Source: Cryptococcus deneoformans JEC21 (Eukaryota; Basidiomycota; Tremellomycetes; Tremellales; Cryptococcaceae). From it: 64,000 nucleotides of DNA. The stretch covers positions 1,648,501 to 1,712,500 of the forward strand of contig NC_006686.1 of NCBI RefSeq assembly GCF_000091045.1, written 5' to 3'. Positions 11,922 to 21,612 of the stretch are shown in pieces. Position 1 is the first letter of the stretch, and the number at the start of each line of letters is the position of its first letter. The notes beneath the pieces are model-generated. The model searched no databases and had not been told where the DNA came from. It was given only the letters and a program-made list of their open reading frames with translations. The translations under genes and the position numbers were made by a program.

Positions 11922-12779
11922 TTAGGCCCTCTCTAGGACATACATCCACACGCCTGTCTCAGGTTCGTACACTATCCGCTCCTGATCACCATCTCGTATC
12001 CGCCTACCTTCGGGGATCGAAGTCATAGCCACCATCTCCTTCCTCACAACCTTCCAGCCGTACTTGCCATCATTGCCAATATCCGAGAGGAAGCTGTACC
12101 GAATGGGAGAGTACGAAATGCTCACCCATTTCCCGCCTTTCTTCACCACTTTGCTTAAGTTAAACGTCATTCTTTCTACCGGATCGGCTGGAGCTTGCTC
12201 GGTTTGACCAGCGGAAAAGGGGGGCGGGGACAGTTGGGGGCCAGTAGAGATAGCATCACAGGTAGACTTGTCGAGGATCAAGTCCCACTTCTGCTCTTCT
12301 TCTATCGCTTTGGCGATATCATCAGAAGGGATAGGTCCTTCTTGATGAGGGAGATTGGAGAGTAAGGATTCGGTCGATAGTAGGTCGACTAATTTAAATG
12401 GTACTTTCGCTTCTTCTTTAGCGGACATGATGGACGCAGGCGGTTTGACATAATCTGCATCGTAGACCTGGTAAATCCTCCCTCCTCCCGCATGGCTGGG
12501 GGATTGCGGTTGACCATCGAGGTACGCTTGAAGCTGGGTACCGAGTGTTGAAGAGCCGCACCCAACGTGAAGGATAGTCACTTTCGGTGGCTCATCCTCT
12601 TGACCATCGCCTTCCTGGCTGAATTTTTGGGCGAGAAATGCGGATGAGGAGGGGAAGGAAAGGAGAATTTCGTGGACAAGAGGAATGAGTGTTGGGGAAG
12701 GGACAAGCCATTCAAAGTTGTTTTCGGTCGAGAACCTGGTCTGCCAGTAGAAAGGTGACCAAAAGTCTGTGGTCGGCAT
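11922..12779 (-). CDS. class I SAM-dependent methyltransferase, eEF1A-KMT4/METTL13-like
   Basis: Single-exon protein of 285 residues. The N-terminus (DFWSPFYWQTRF... FEWL) matches the YW-x-x-RY...FEWL opening of the EEF1AKMT4/METTL13/CSKMT group. Motif I is ILHVGCGSSTLG (SAM-binding glycine loop). The acidic post-I position is VYDADY, and WDLILDKSTCDAI corresponds to the family's DKGTLDA motif. The family methylates lysines of translation factor eEF1A or of citrate synthase. Which substrate applies here is not visible; no mitochondrial presequence is obvious, so a cytosolic protein-lysine methyltransferase is the better guess. The gene converges with INO80 and diverges from the ferric reductase. 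Confidence 0.75.
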   Translation of the reverse strand: MPTTDFWSPFYWQTRFSTENNFEWLVPSPTLIPLVHEILLSFPSSSAFLAQKFSQEGDGQEDEPPKVTILHVGCGSSTLGTQLQAYLDGQPQSPSHAGGGRIYQVYDADYVKPPASIMSAKEEAKVPFKLVDLLSTESLLSNLPHQEGPIPSDDIAKAIEEEQKWDLILDKSTCDAISTGPQLSPPPFSAGQTEQAPADPVERMTFNLSKVVKKGGKWVSISYSPIRYSFLSDIGNDGKYGWKVVRKEMVAMTSIPEGRRIRDGDQERIVYEPETGVWMYVLERA

Positions 12780-13670
12780 CGTGATACTTGACTACGGATT
12801 GGAAGATAGGAAATTACGGGCGCCGAATGCTGACGGACAAAGCAGAACGAGACGATGAGCAAGCCACTAGTAAGGCTGATATGTGATGCCAAGCAATGCG
12901 CGTCGATTGACTACTGGTTGGGGAAGCGAAAAGTAACGAGTCGCTGAAGGCAAACAGTGTCAGGCGGGGACGAGGTTCGATGTCGGCCGTTCAACTTGCC
13001 AGCTTCATCCCAGTCAAGCGTGATTTTCGAGATGCTGGGCAATGCTTGACATCAGTTTACACTGCGCTCGGATGATGCCTAAACAAGGTGAGAGTTGAAC
13101 AAACAAATAAGGCCGAAAATGTCTCGTTGCTGACCTCTTGGCGGTGAGAAAAGAGTGGAGGTATCGGAGATGAGCGACGGGATTAGTCGTCGTGGCGGAC
13201 ACGAAGCACCAAACACCAAGCAACCAAAAAGCAAACGGCAAATCTGCTGGTCGATGCCGTTAAAATCCCTTAGCAGCAGTCTCTGATACAGGCTGTTTCT
13301 TACAAATATGCGTTCTGTGAGCCAATTCCTCAACTTCCAAAGAGCTTTCTTTTACCGGGAAAGAAGGACAAGTGGAGGGCGGAAAGAGGAAAATAGGCTA
13401 GCTAGCCCAACAACAATTTAGGCGCCGACGAGCGCCCGCGGAATGATGATGCCACATGTGGCAAAGTCCTCTGAGAATCCGAAATTTCCCGGTCCCTGAA
13501 CTTGGCCCATATCTGATAAGTCGCCGCGGTCGTCCCGCTTAATCGGCGGTTTGCGCTTTTACACAAAAAACATCATCCGTCATTCGTTCATCTCCAACAT
13601 CTTTGTCCGGCCGAAAAATCAAAATCTTCTGGACAAATCACGATCAAAGAGCGTCCATCCTTTCCTCCGC

Positions 13671-13689
13671 TGTCTAATCAGATTAGACA
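13671..13689. repeat. perfect 9-bp inverted repeat with 1-bp centre
   Basis: TGTCTAATC, A, GATTAGACA is exactly self-complementary around the central base. CCGATCGG, a second palindrome, follows at 13691-13698. This could be an operator or a hairpin in a leader RNA; the function is unknown. Confidence 0.8.
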
Positions 13690-14070
13690 TCCGATCGGGT
13701 CATCGGACCACCAAACAGCTGTGCAATAGGGATTTTTATTGCGCAACAAGTCAACGTGGACGCAAAACGACAGAGGAAGAGAATCAAGGCCAGAAGCCGG
13801 AAAGTCAAAGAAGCCGAAACGTCCAATGGAAAAGACAAAGCTGCGTAAAGGCACAGTCATTATGTATTAGAGCTTTTGCAGGTGAGTTCTAAATACAAAT
13901 GTCTCTCTGTCTTCTGCGTTCAACTTGGCTCTTTCATGTTGGAGTCGTCGTATTGGCTCATTCTACTGCGCTCTCCTTTTCACCATTTATTTATCTGGAG
14001 GAAGAATGAGTTTGCCGCTGGTTGAGCTACTATAGATAGACGACTTTTCCCACATATCACACTTTTCTCT

Positions 14071-14081
14071 TTATCTGATAA
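14071..14081. promoter_or_regulatory. inverted GATA-factor site (TTATCTGATAA)
   Basis: Two overlapping GATA motifs on opposite strands, 33 bp upstream of the ferric reductase ATG. GATA-type iron regulators (Cir1 in Cryptococcus; SreA and Urbs1 in other fungi) bind such sites in iron-uptake genes. The link here is an inference from position. Confidence 0.4.
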
Positions 14082-14114
14082 CGGAATAACACCCCGAGAA
14101 GAACGCGCGCTAAG

Positions 14115-16500
14115 ATGGATTACTATGATGGCGGTCAGACACGGTTCACTATGCCCCTCCCCACCCCTACCAGCAACACCTCTTTCCCCGAACCCACAAC
14201 GAGTACCCCGTTCCCCATCAACTCTACGCTACCCATTAACTCTACCCTTCCAGTAGGTGGCCACGGTAACGGCACGGCTGGCAAGGACGGACACTTTACC
14301 AAAGCCCCGAAATACCATTACTACGCCTCTCGGTATTCCTGGGGCTGGATATCAGCTACCATCATCCTTCTCATCATGCTTAACATCATCAGATTCATCA
14401 AACATAGACGGCGGAAGCGCGAAGGGCTCAAGCGGCAAGTGGTTCGGTACAAGGCCGTGAGCGGAGATGAGGATGATAATGAAACGGAAATGAATGAAGG
14501 ACGGGCTGAAGGTAATTGGATGACGAGGCAAGTGAAGGCCTTGGGAGCTGGCTGGAGGAATACGATGTATCTCAGGAGCTTCCCTATGTGGCTTTACATG
14601 CCTGAAACGGTGGCGGATGGGATGTGGACGATACTCTATGTGGCGGTTTACCTCTTTTTCTGTCTTCATAGGACCGAGAGTGAGTCTTTTCGTAATATAT
14701 TTTGCGCAACTCAGTGACTTATGGGCGGGTCAGCTTGGTTCCCGATGCGAAACAACAATGTAGCAAATCAACTCGGTGTCATGGTAAGTCACTTGGATGA
14801 AAAGTATGCCATTCAAATGATTAACCGTCTCGCCAGTCCTTCTCTCAACTACCCATCATTCTTTTGCTTGTTAGCAAGAACAACCCTATATCATCTCTGA
14901 CTGGTATTACTTATCAGAAACTCAACTACATCCACCGAGCTAGTTCCAGAGTGTGTCTCCTTTCCAGCTGGGGTCATGCTATACTCTGGACTCCCCGAGT
15001 CTGGGAAAAGAAAGATTTCAGACCTTATCTTCTCTGTGTAAGTCGATTAACGCTGGGCATTATGACTGTGTATGTGCTCACAAGTGAGATCATAGGGTAT
15101 CGCTGCTCTTACGGGCTTTACCATGCTCTGGCTTACCAGTTTCCGAATCGTACGACGACTAGCTTACGAGTTCTTCATCGTCTCCCATATCCTTTTCTCC
15201 ATGTAAGTCGCTCCATCAGATTTGCCCTTCTTAGAATTAGACCTAAAAGAAGGACTGATCGTGAAACTCAGTATGTATCTTGTTGGAGCTTGGTTCCACT
15301 GGAGACGGCTCGGATACTGGGTATGGCCTGCCTTGGCCATCTGGGCTTTTGACCGTTTCCTCCGTTTCGCCAAGGTTATCTACATCAACAATTTCCTCAA
15401 CCCGCGCAAATTCAAGACCTTGGGCGAGAGTAGAATTGAGCTGTTAGATCATGATGTAATGCGCGTTACATTGAGGAGGGAGAACTGGAGCTGGAAGGCT
15501 GGTCAGCATGCGTAAGTGATATTTCGACATTAGCATAGGTGTCGTTGTGAGACTAATAGATGGTGCACAGGTTTATCTCTGCTCCGAGTATCTCTGCGTC
15601 TCCGCATGAGAGCCACCCTTTTTCCATCGCCAACATCCCGACTGAAAATTCCAACGAAGCTATTTTCCTTATCCGTATCCACTCTGGCTTTACCAAACGT
15701 CTCCGCACTGCCCTCGAGTCTGATGACTCCACCGACATCCCTGTATATCTTGAAGGCCCGTACGGTTACCCGCATTCCCTAGACTCTTACTCCACCGTCT
15801 TGCTCATTGCGGGTGGTACCGGTGTGACGTTTACGTCTGCTCATTTCTTACAAATTCTTGCCAACTCGCTCAAGGGCAAATCAGCGGTGAAGAAGCTTCA
15901 TTTGGTATGGCACATCCGTCACGCAGAGGATATCGAGTGGATCGCCCCTTTGTTGAACACTGCAACGGAAGATACTGGTACTGTTAATTTCTGTGTTGAT
16001 ATCTACGTCACCAAGTCTCACTCTTCGGACGAGCCACTACCTCCTGATGGAATTTCCGACCGACTCGCCTCTATTGCTCCTCACATCTTCCCTCGTCATT
16101 GGGATGAAGCGAGATATAACCCTATGACACCCAGCGTTGAGAGTAGAGATGAAGAGATTCTTTTACCGAAGCCGCAGAGAATGCATGAACAAGGGGTGGG
16201 TCGATATGGATTGACGAGTGAGGCCGCAGAGATTGTTAAGTGGAAGAGGGGAAGAGCAGATTTGAGAATGATTGTGGAGGAGGATGCGAAGGGGGCTGAC
16301 GGGTCTATGAATGTTTCAGGTAAGTTATCATTTTAATGAATTTGATGTACATAGTGACGTACGCTGACTTCATGACAGTCTGTGGCCCTGTTCAATTGTT
16401 GCAATCGGCCAAGAAGGCTGTGAGGGAAGTTTCAACAATGGAGGCCACGAGAGAAGGATTAACGTCAATAGACTTTTTCGAGGAGACTTTGGGCCAGTAA
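14115..16500 (+). CDS. plasma-membrane ferric reductase (FRE family)
   Basis: Membrane flavocytochrome moving electrons from NADPH through FAD and two hemes to extracellular Fe(III)/Cu(II), the first step of high-affinity iron uptake. Seven exons (14115-14679, 14734-14783, 14837-15037, 15096-15202, 15272-15511, 15571-16319, 16379-16500) join in frame to 677 residues. The N-terminal ectodomain is Asn/Thr-rich with several N-glycosylation sequons, followed by transmembrane helices. The heme ligands appear as two H-x13-H pairs: HRASSRVCLLSSWGH, and HILF... WFH spanning exons 4-5. The FAD site is HPFSIA, the NADPH glycine loop GGTGVTFT, and the C-terminal nicotinamide motif VCGP. All key residues are present. 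GATA sites upstream fit iron regulation. It resembles FRE2-type Cryptococcus reductases, but I cannot fix the paralogue number. Confidence 0.92.
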
Positions 16501-17344
16501 CGAAAACGAAAGCAGCAACATTTTTATTTGGATTTCCAGGTGTATCGTTCGGTCGTCGGAGCTGTATTAATTCTACTTGTATGAATATGCATACTGCTAT
16601 GGGCCCTTTGAATGTAGAGTGTATTTGCTGAGCACCTCGTCTTCTTGATCATTCGCTGTTGATCATTATCCGCCATTTCAATATGAGTAAACAGGTGTGG
16701 TAGGAGCCCTTGGGAAGACTTGCACAAATCGCAGTGGGTAGAACATGAATTATAGTGGGCGGCGAGGTGTCCGGGGTGGCTGTTGCATCTCCTCTTTCCT
16801 CTGCTGAGGACGACACACATCTCTTCCTTGACATAGTGAACTGTTGCATCATGACATAGGGATGGGGATGAAGATGCTGCCCTGGTAGCATGGCATAATG
16901 TGGATGGCGGTTGTGTGGACCCACAGGATGGAGGCCCGTGCGTTACTTTCTACATCCCTCCCTTTGATCCACGATCAAAGTCACACGCGTGGCTTTGACT
17001 CCTCCTTGCTGTCTCCTGTTTCGAAAAAAGCGACAAACAAACATCTTCCTCATCTCCATTTCTCCTCCATCTCTTTTCCTTCCTCCCTTATAACCTTATA
17101 GTCACTCTCCAGCCCCGGATTCTCCCAACCTGTACTCTCATTCTCCCCCACACTCTCTTGGACATTTTTTGTGTGCTCACACTTTCAATACTTCCCTTCC
17201 TAACAAATTGTGAGTCTCAATTTAAGAGTTACGTGATACCAGGCTAGTCTGGTTTTGGTCCTGTCAGCTACGACCGGCTTTCTTCCTACCTTCCTACCTT
17301 GCTTTTTGGACAAGCTTACCCCTAAATCCAGCCCTACTCTTACC
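16501..17344. other. intergenic and pyrimidine-rich leader
   Basis: Spacer between two plus-strand genes. From about 17030 it turns into a T/C-rich tract (CTTCCTCATCTCC-like), probably the promoter and 5'UTR of the zinc-finger gene. A GTGAGT donor near 17210 could start a leader intron. No gene seen. Confidence 0.5.
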
Positions 17345-20008
17345 ATGGCAACCCACTCCTGGACACATGCTCCCCACCATGGCGTCGAACAACCACAGAT
17401 GTTTCATTCTCAGCCACAACACCGCCGTCTCGTCCACCCAAGTAGCCAATGGTCGCACATACACCCTCCAAGCACCGCCGATCACGACAACAGCCATGTT
17501 CATCCTCACCCACACCCACTCCCTTATTCCCACGTACACCCTTCGGTTCGCACTTACCCTCCAGCACACTACCAGGCTGGTATATCTGTTGACGCCTTTG
17601 CTGGCCCCGATGCCGAGGAAGACGAACTTGAAGATGAACTCGAGCCTCTTGATCCCGCTCTAGCTCCCCAAAATGCGGCTGTGGACGTAAAGGAAAAGGG
17701 CAAGACGCCCGCGACCCGTGCTAGGTCCAAGTCTGTCGTCAGCGCCACTTCTCTCAGTACCGATGCTGCGTCATCAGAAGAAGCCACATTCATGTTCTTC
17801 CCAAACCCATCGCAGCCACCTATCCAACTCAAAGGTGCTCGTAAGACTGGCCTTCTCCCAGCACCTGCGGGTTCAATTCTCGAAGTCAATGATCTTTTGA
17901 TTCTTCACCCCCCTGAGAAGTATAGGCCTGGATTTGGAGGGCATAACAGCCAGTGGGAGATGTATACTTGTCGAGTGTGTTCCAAAACGTATGATGGAAA
18001 AAATGCGCGGAGTGTCGCAAGGAGACATTTGCAGGATAAACATGGAGTACCATTGAGCGTACAGACTCGGAGAAGTCGATGGGATTGTGGTGAGCAATTG
18101 TAAAGGCATTGATCCTGATTATGGCTAACGGGAGGCTATCGTAGTAGATCCTAACCGACCCAGGAATAAGTCCGACGCTAAGGAGAGGAATCTGAAAAGT
18201 AAGCGTGATTGGGCTTCAAAGAACCGGTGAGTATAGCGATGATAATGATGAATGACGAGGGCTGACAACCCTTTTATAGTCAGCAAAGCAAGCTTGAAAA
18301 GACACACTGCGAATTCCTGGAGCAATTCGGTCCCAAAGGTCTCGTTACTTCTTGCGGGATGCGTCTCGTCGCGACAAAATATCGAGGTGCCGCTGGCGTC
18401 GCCGCTGCGCTTCAGAAGAACGGTGATTTCCTCAATGGAGAGTACGGCAAGGTCATCATTCCCGAAGAGATTTTGGAAGGCGTCCGTGCGATTAGAGAAT
18501 ATGAGTCTTCTATTCAACAAAAAGGCGAAACTCTGGCAGTTCAGCAGGAAGAAGACATGGAAGTGAAAGGAGTAGGCTCCGACTCTGCCTCCACCGGCTC
18601 GGCTAAACCTCGGTGTAACTCCCTTTCGCGGCTGCCTACTCCTCCACATGGACTCATGTCTGCCCTTACCGTCTCTCCTCGAAGCCCTTACCAGGCTGCT
18701 ACCCAGCCTAACTCTTATCATCACAGCATCTACACGCGTCAACTTGAGCTCTTGCGCCAACAACATGCGTACAGACCTTATCCGTTTGCTGATGTGCCTA
18801 TGGTAGATCAGGAGATGGGGTTCTTGTATATGCCTCCGATTCAGCATGAACTTCAGCCTCAATCGACTCTTCAGCATCAGACTGTGCATCAGCAAAGCCC
18901 AATGGAATTTTCATACTTCCATGTACGAGATTTCCCCAGTCTTAACGTTGCAGAAGAAGAGACGCAAGCAGATACAGAGGAACCTTTACAAATTGCCAAG
19001 GCGAACCAGTCTCCTGCGGAGCCAGAGCAGAAGCACGAGATTGCCACCACAACAGAGAATGGGAAACCTGAAGAAAAAGCGAACGATTGGGTTGAAGATG
19101 ATAATAAGGAGGATGAAACCGAAAAGGATATCGATCTCGAAGCTGAAGTGGCCGCTGAGAGTCTTCTCAATCTTCATAGCACTCCACTTCGCGCTCCCGA
19201 GGATGAAGACACTTTCAGACTTCCTTTGCGCCCTACCACTCGGCCTGCACCTCCCGCTTGGAAGCTTCTCGACGCTCCACCTATTATATCACCCGCACGC
19301 AGCCGACATTCCAGAACCAAATCATTCATTCAGCCCTTCAAAGACCCTCGTGCAGAAGCCACGCGAAGCCTCAGTTTCGAACAAGCCCCGGCTCTCGACG
19401 ATCCATTCATGCTTAATGACGATACGCCGGACCGTCCAACTTCAATCTCTTCTCTTTCCACGCGATCGAGGACAACACTCCTCTCGTCGAGAGTGAGTGA
19501 TAATCAGAAAAGCACTATGCCCAGTCCCTCGCCGCTGTCGTCTATGCATAGGAAACGAAAGGCTCCACCTTCATCTCCGTTTGCCCTAGCACCTTCCGGA
19601 GGCTCAAACCCTGTTACTCGCCCCGCACTTCGACCTTTGTCTACCAATTTTTCCTCTTCCAACCGATCCGGGTCGGGCAACGCGGCCGCTACACCTATCC
19701 GTTCCGCACTCACCCCGCACATCCCTTCTTCACTCACGCGCGCATGGCTTCTCTCTTCGCCGACTAATGGTGATGCAGCTGCTTCATTGGGTCTGGTGCC
19801 CACGCATTTGGCGCCGGCTACACCTGGGATGATGAGAGGGATCGTAGGGACCGATACGCCTGGGATCACTTTATTGGATGTGAGGGAAAATGCGAACAAG
19901 GAGAAAGAGAACGAGAGCGGGAAGGAAGAAAAGGGGTCGGGGAAGGAGAACAGGGATAACGGTGTTAATGTGAAGAGGAAGCGATTGATTGAGACGCCTA
20001 GGGCGTAA
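17345..20008 (+). CDS. large C2H2-type zinc-finger protein, probable transcription regulator
   Basis: Three exons (17345-18089, 18148-18226, 18280-20008) give about 850 residues. The N-terminus is His/Pro-rich. Around residues 205-235 there is one finger-like motif, CRVCSKTYDGKNARSVARRH followed by x4-H (C-x2-C-x15-H-x4-H), then a basic patch (RRSRWDCDPNRPRNKSDAKE) crossing both introns. Next is a conserved-looking segment HCEFLEQFGPKGLVTSCGMR. The rest is disordered, Ser/Pro-rich with an acidic stretch, and ends in a Lys/Glu-rich tail. The in-frame region before 17345 has no ATG, so 17345 is taken as the start. DNA binding and nuclear location are inferred; I do not recognise a named orthologue. 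Confidence 0.8.
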
Positions 20009-20348
20009 AGAATGTCTCACGTTGTTTCCGGACAATCCATGGGTTTAGGAAAGAGGTCAATGGGAGAGGATCATTCATTCATTGCGAACGATGGACTATA
20101 AAAGGACAAAATGGGGATGTCAAATTCCGAAAAAAATAAGTATACGTATTTTCACGATAATGACAATTTTTCTCTTTATTTCAATTTCTAGTTTTGAGCT
20201 GGTCATAACCTGCTCAGTTTTCCATCATATGCATGGGGTGGTATACGTATAGCCAATACGCCAATCCTTGATTCCCATTCTCCATAACGCACCAGCCTCC
20301 ATCCTATTTGGGATTTGAGCGGTCCACAGATCTATGAAACGGGGATAA
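20009..20348. other. convergent 3' spacer
   Basis: AT-rich spacer between the stops of the zinc-finger gene (plus) and the Ser/Thr-rich gene (minus). No feature seen. Confidence 0.5.
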
Positions 20349-21056
20349 TCATTCCTGACGACTGAAACAGTCAGAGAAGCAGTTCCACTTGGAATTTTCA
20401 GTAGGAGGAGTATCGGGCGGGACTGGCAAACGGATTACACGGAGCTCATCTCGACCGTCAGCGATAGTTGATCCGGTCGACATTGTCGTAACGGGGATCC
20501 CAGTGGTGTCCACACTGAGGATTTCAGCAGAACGACGCGTGGAGAACGTTTCCTCTTCTTGAGGGGTAGTATTCGTTGCCCGACCATCTTGGGAGTTGCA
20601 AGTTTCATCGGTGTGAGTGGAACCGGCACTGGCGCTCGGACGGGTGGCCGTCGTCGTATCATCATTAGTCGCCGTCGTCGCATCATATTTAAATCCCGGT
20701 GCTGCAGGTCTCGTAGGTTCATTATCTCCTAGCGGCCACTCGGGGACAGGGCCGGAGTGATACCCCATACGATAACCAGAGTGTGTGGATGCGCCACTCT
20801 GCAAACTGCTGTCGTCTCCCTGGCCGAAGGAAATGGTAGTAAGTGAGTAGGGCGCGGGGTCGGTGGTGGTGTCCACCAGCGACGAGCGATCAGGAGGGCG
20901 TAGGATAACGGTGTTGGTGGTAGACGCGTTGCTCGGTGATGAAGGAGCGAGGCTGTGAAAAGTGTCGTCGTCGGTGGAAGTGGAAGTGTCGGATGGACGG
21001 CGTTGAGAGTTTGCAGAGCGGAAAGACTGTGGTGGGCTACTAGTGGGGGATGACAT
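20349..21056 (-). CDS. Ser/Thr-rich protein of unknown function
   Basis: Uninterrupted frame of 235 residues. The composition is mostly Ser, Thr, Asp and Pro with no predicted fold, transmembrane segment or signal peptide. The C-terminus (SKWNCFSDCFSRQE) is the only non-low-complexity part, with two cysteines near the end that could be lipidated or bind metal; that is speculation. The start is supported by MSSPTSSPPQSFR directly after a T10/G11 homopolymer stretch that cannot be coding. I do not recognise a homologue. The smooth codon usage over 700 bases makes a real gene likely. Confidence 0.6.
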   Translation of the reverse strand: MSSPTSSPPQSFRSANSQRRPSDTSTSTDDDTFHSLAPSSPSNASTTNTVILRPPDRSSLVDTTTDPAPYSLTTISFGQGDDSSLQSGASTHSGYRMGYHSGPVPEWPLGDNEPTRPAAPGFKYDATTATNDDTTTATRPSASAGSTHTDETCNSQDGRATNTTPQEEETFSTRRSAEILSVDTTGIPVTTMSTGSTIADGRDELRVIRLPVPPDTPPTENSKWNCFSDCFSRQE

Positions 21057-21612
21057 TGTAGGTTTTTTTTTTTGAAAGAATCCAGGGGGGGGGGGTTGAT
21101 TTGTATGCCAAGTGGTGTGTTTGGTTGGTGTAAGAGTATTTTATGGCGATGCATCCACTTTTTATACATGGGTCTCGAGTCGGTTGGAACGAAAACTCGT
21201 GAGCGGTGAATCAAAAAAACGGCCTTCTTTTCTTGTAGTCATAGCCAAAGGAATGATCCAATCCATGTTCGAAACAACAGTCACGAGTCTCAAGACAACT
21301 CCCATTCACAATCTCCTCCTTGTCCGACTTTCCGGGCATTCACATTTTTCCCGGGCTGGCTGACAACAGACTCTTTAACCCTTTTTCCACGAACAATGGC
21401 TGCAGGGCGCGGTTTGTGCGGATATACCTATTCATCCCTCACGTTTACTCTAACCCCCGGTAAAAAAGACCATCCACGCAATGATCCTAAAAGATGAAAA
21501 GTAAAAAAATTAAAAACGATTAAAGAGGTTGACCAAACGGGAGATAAAAAAACCTTGTTAACTCTAGCCACGACTAGAAGCGATTGACGCTTCTCGCCCT
21601 ACCCTTTACTCT
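21057..21612. other. intergenic, with adjacent homopolymer runs
   Basis: Spacer between two minus-strand genes. Immediately upstream of the Ser/Thr-rich gene lie a run of about ten T and a run of about eleven G (21063-21098), likely length-variable. No gene seen. Confidence 0.5.

Larger units (their letters stand above)
12780..14114. promoter_or_regulatory. 1.3-kb divergent intergenic region upstream of the ferric reductase
   Basis: Shared upstream region of the methyltransferase (minus) and ferric reductase (plus). It contains several GATA-type sites (CTGATAAG 13513-13520, TTATCT 13991-13996, AGATAG 14034-14039, and the inverted pair at 14071-14081), a CCAAT box at 13823-13827, and a perfect palindrome at 13671-13689. 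A good GTGAGT splice donor near 13885 could belong to a 5'UTR exon. No protein-coding gene is supported. Confidence 0.5.

Noticed and set aside
13551..13892. 113-codon plus-strand frame upstream of the ferric reductase
   Set aside because: No ATG at its start, basic random-looking composition, overlaps the palindrome; more likely promoter or leader.
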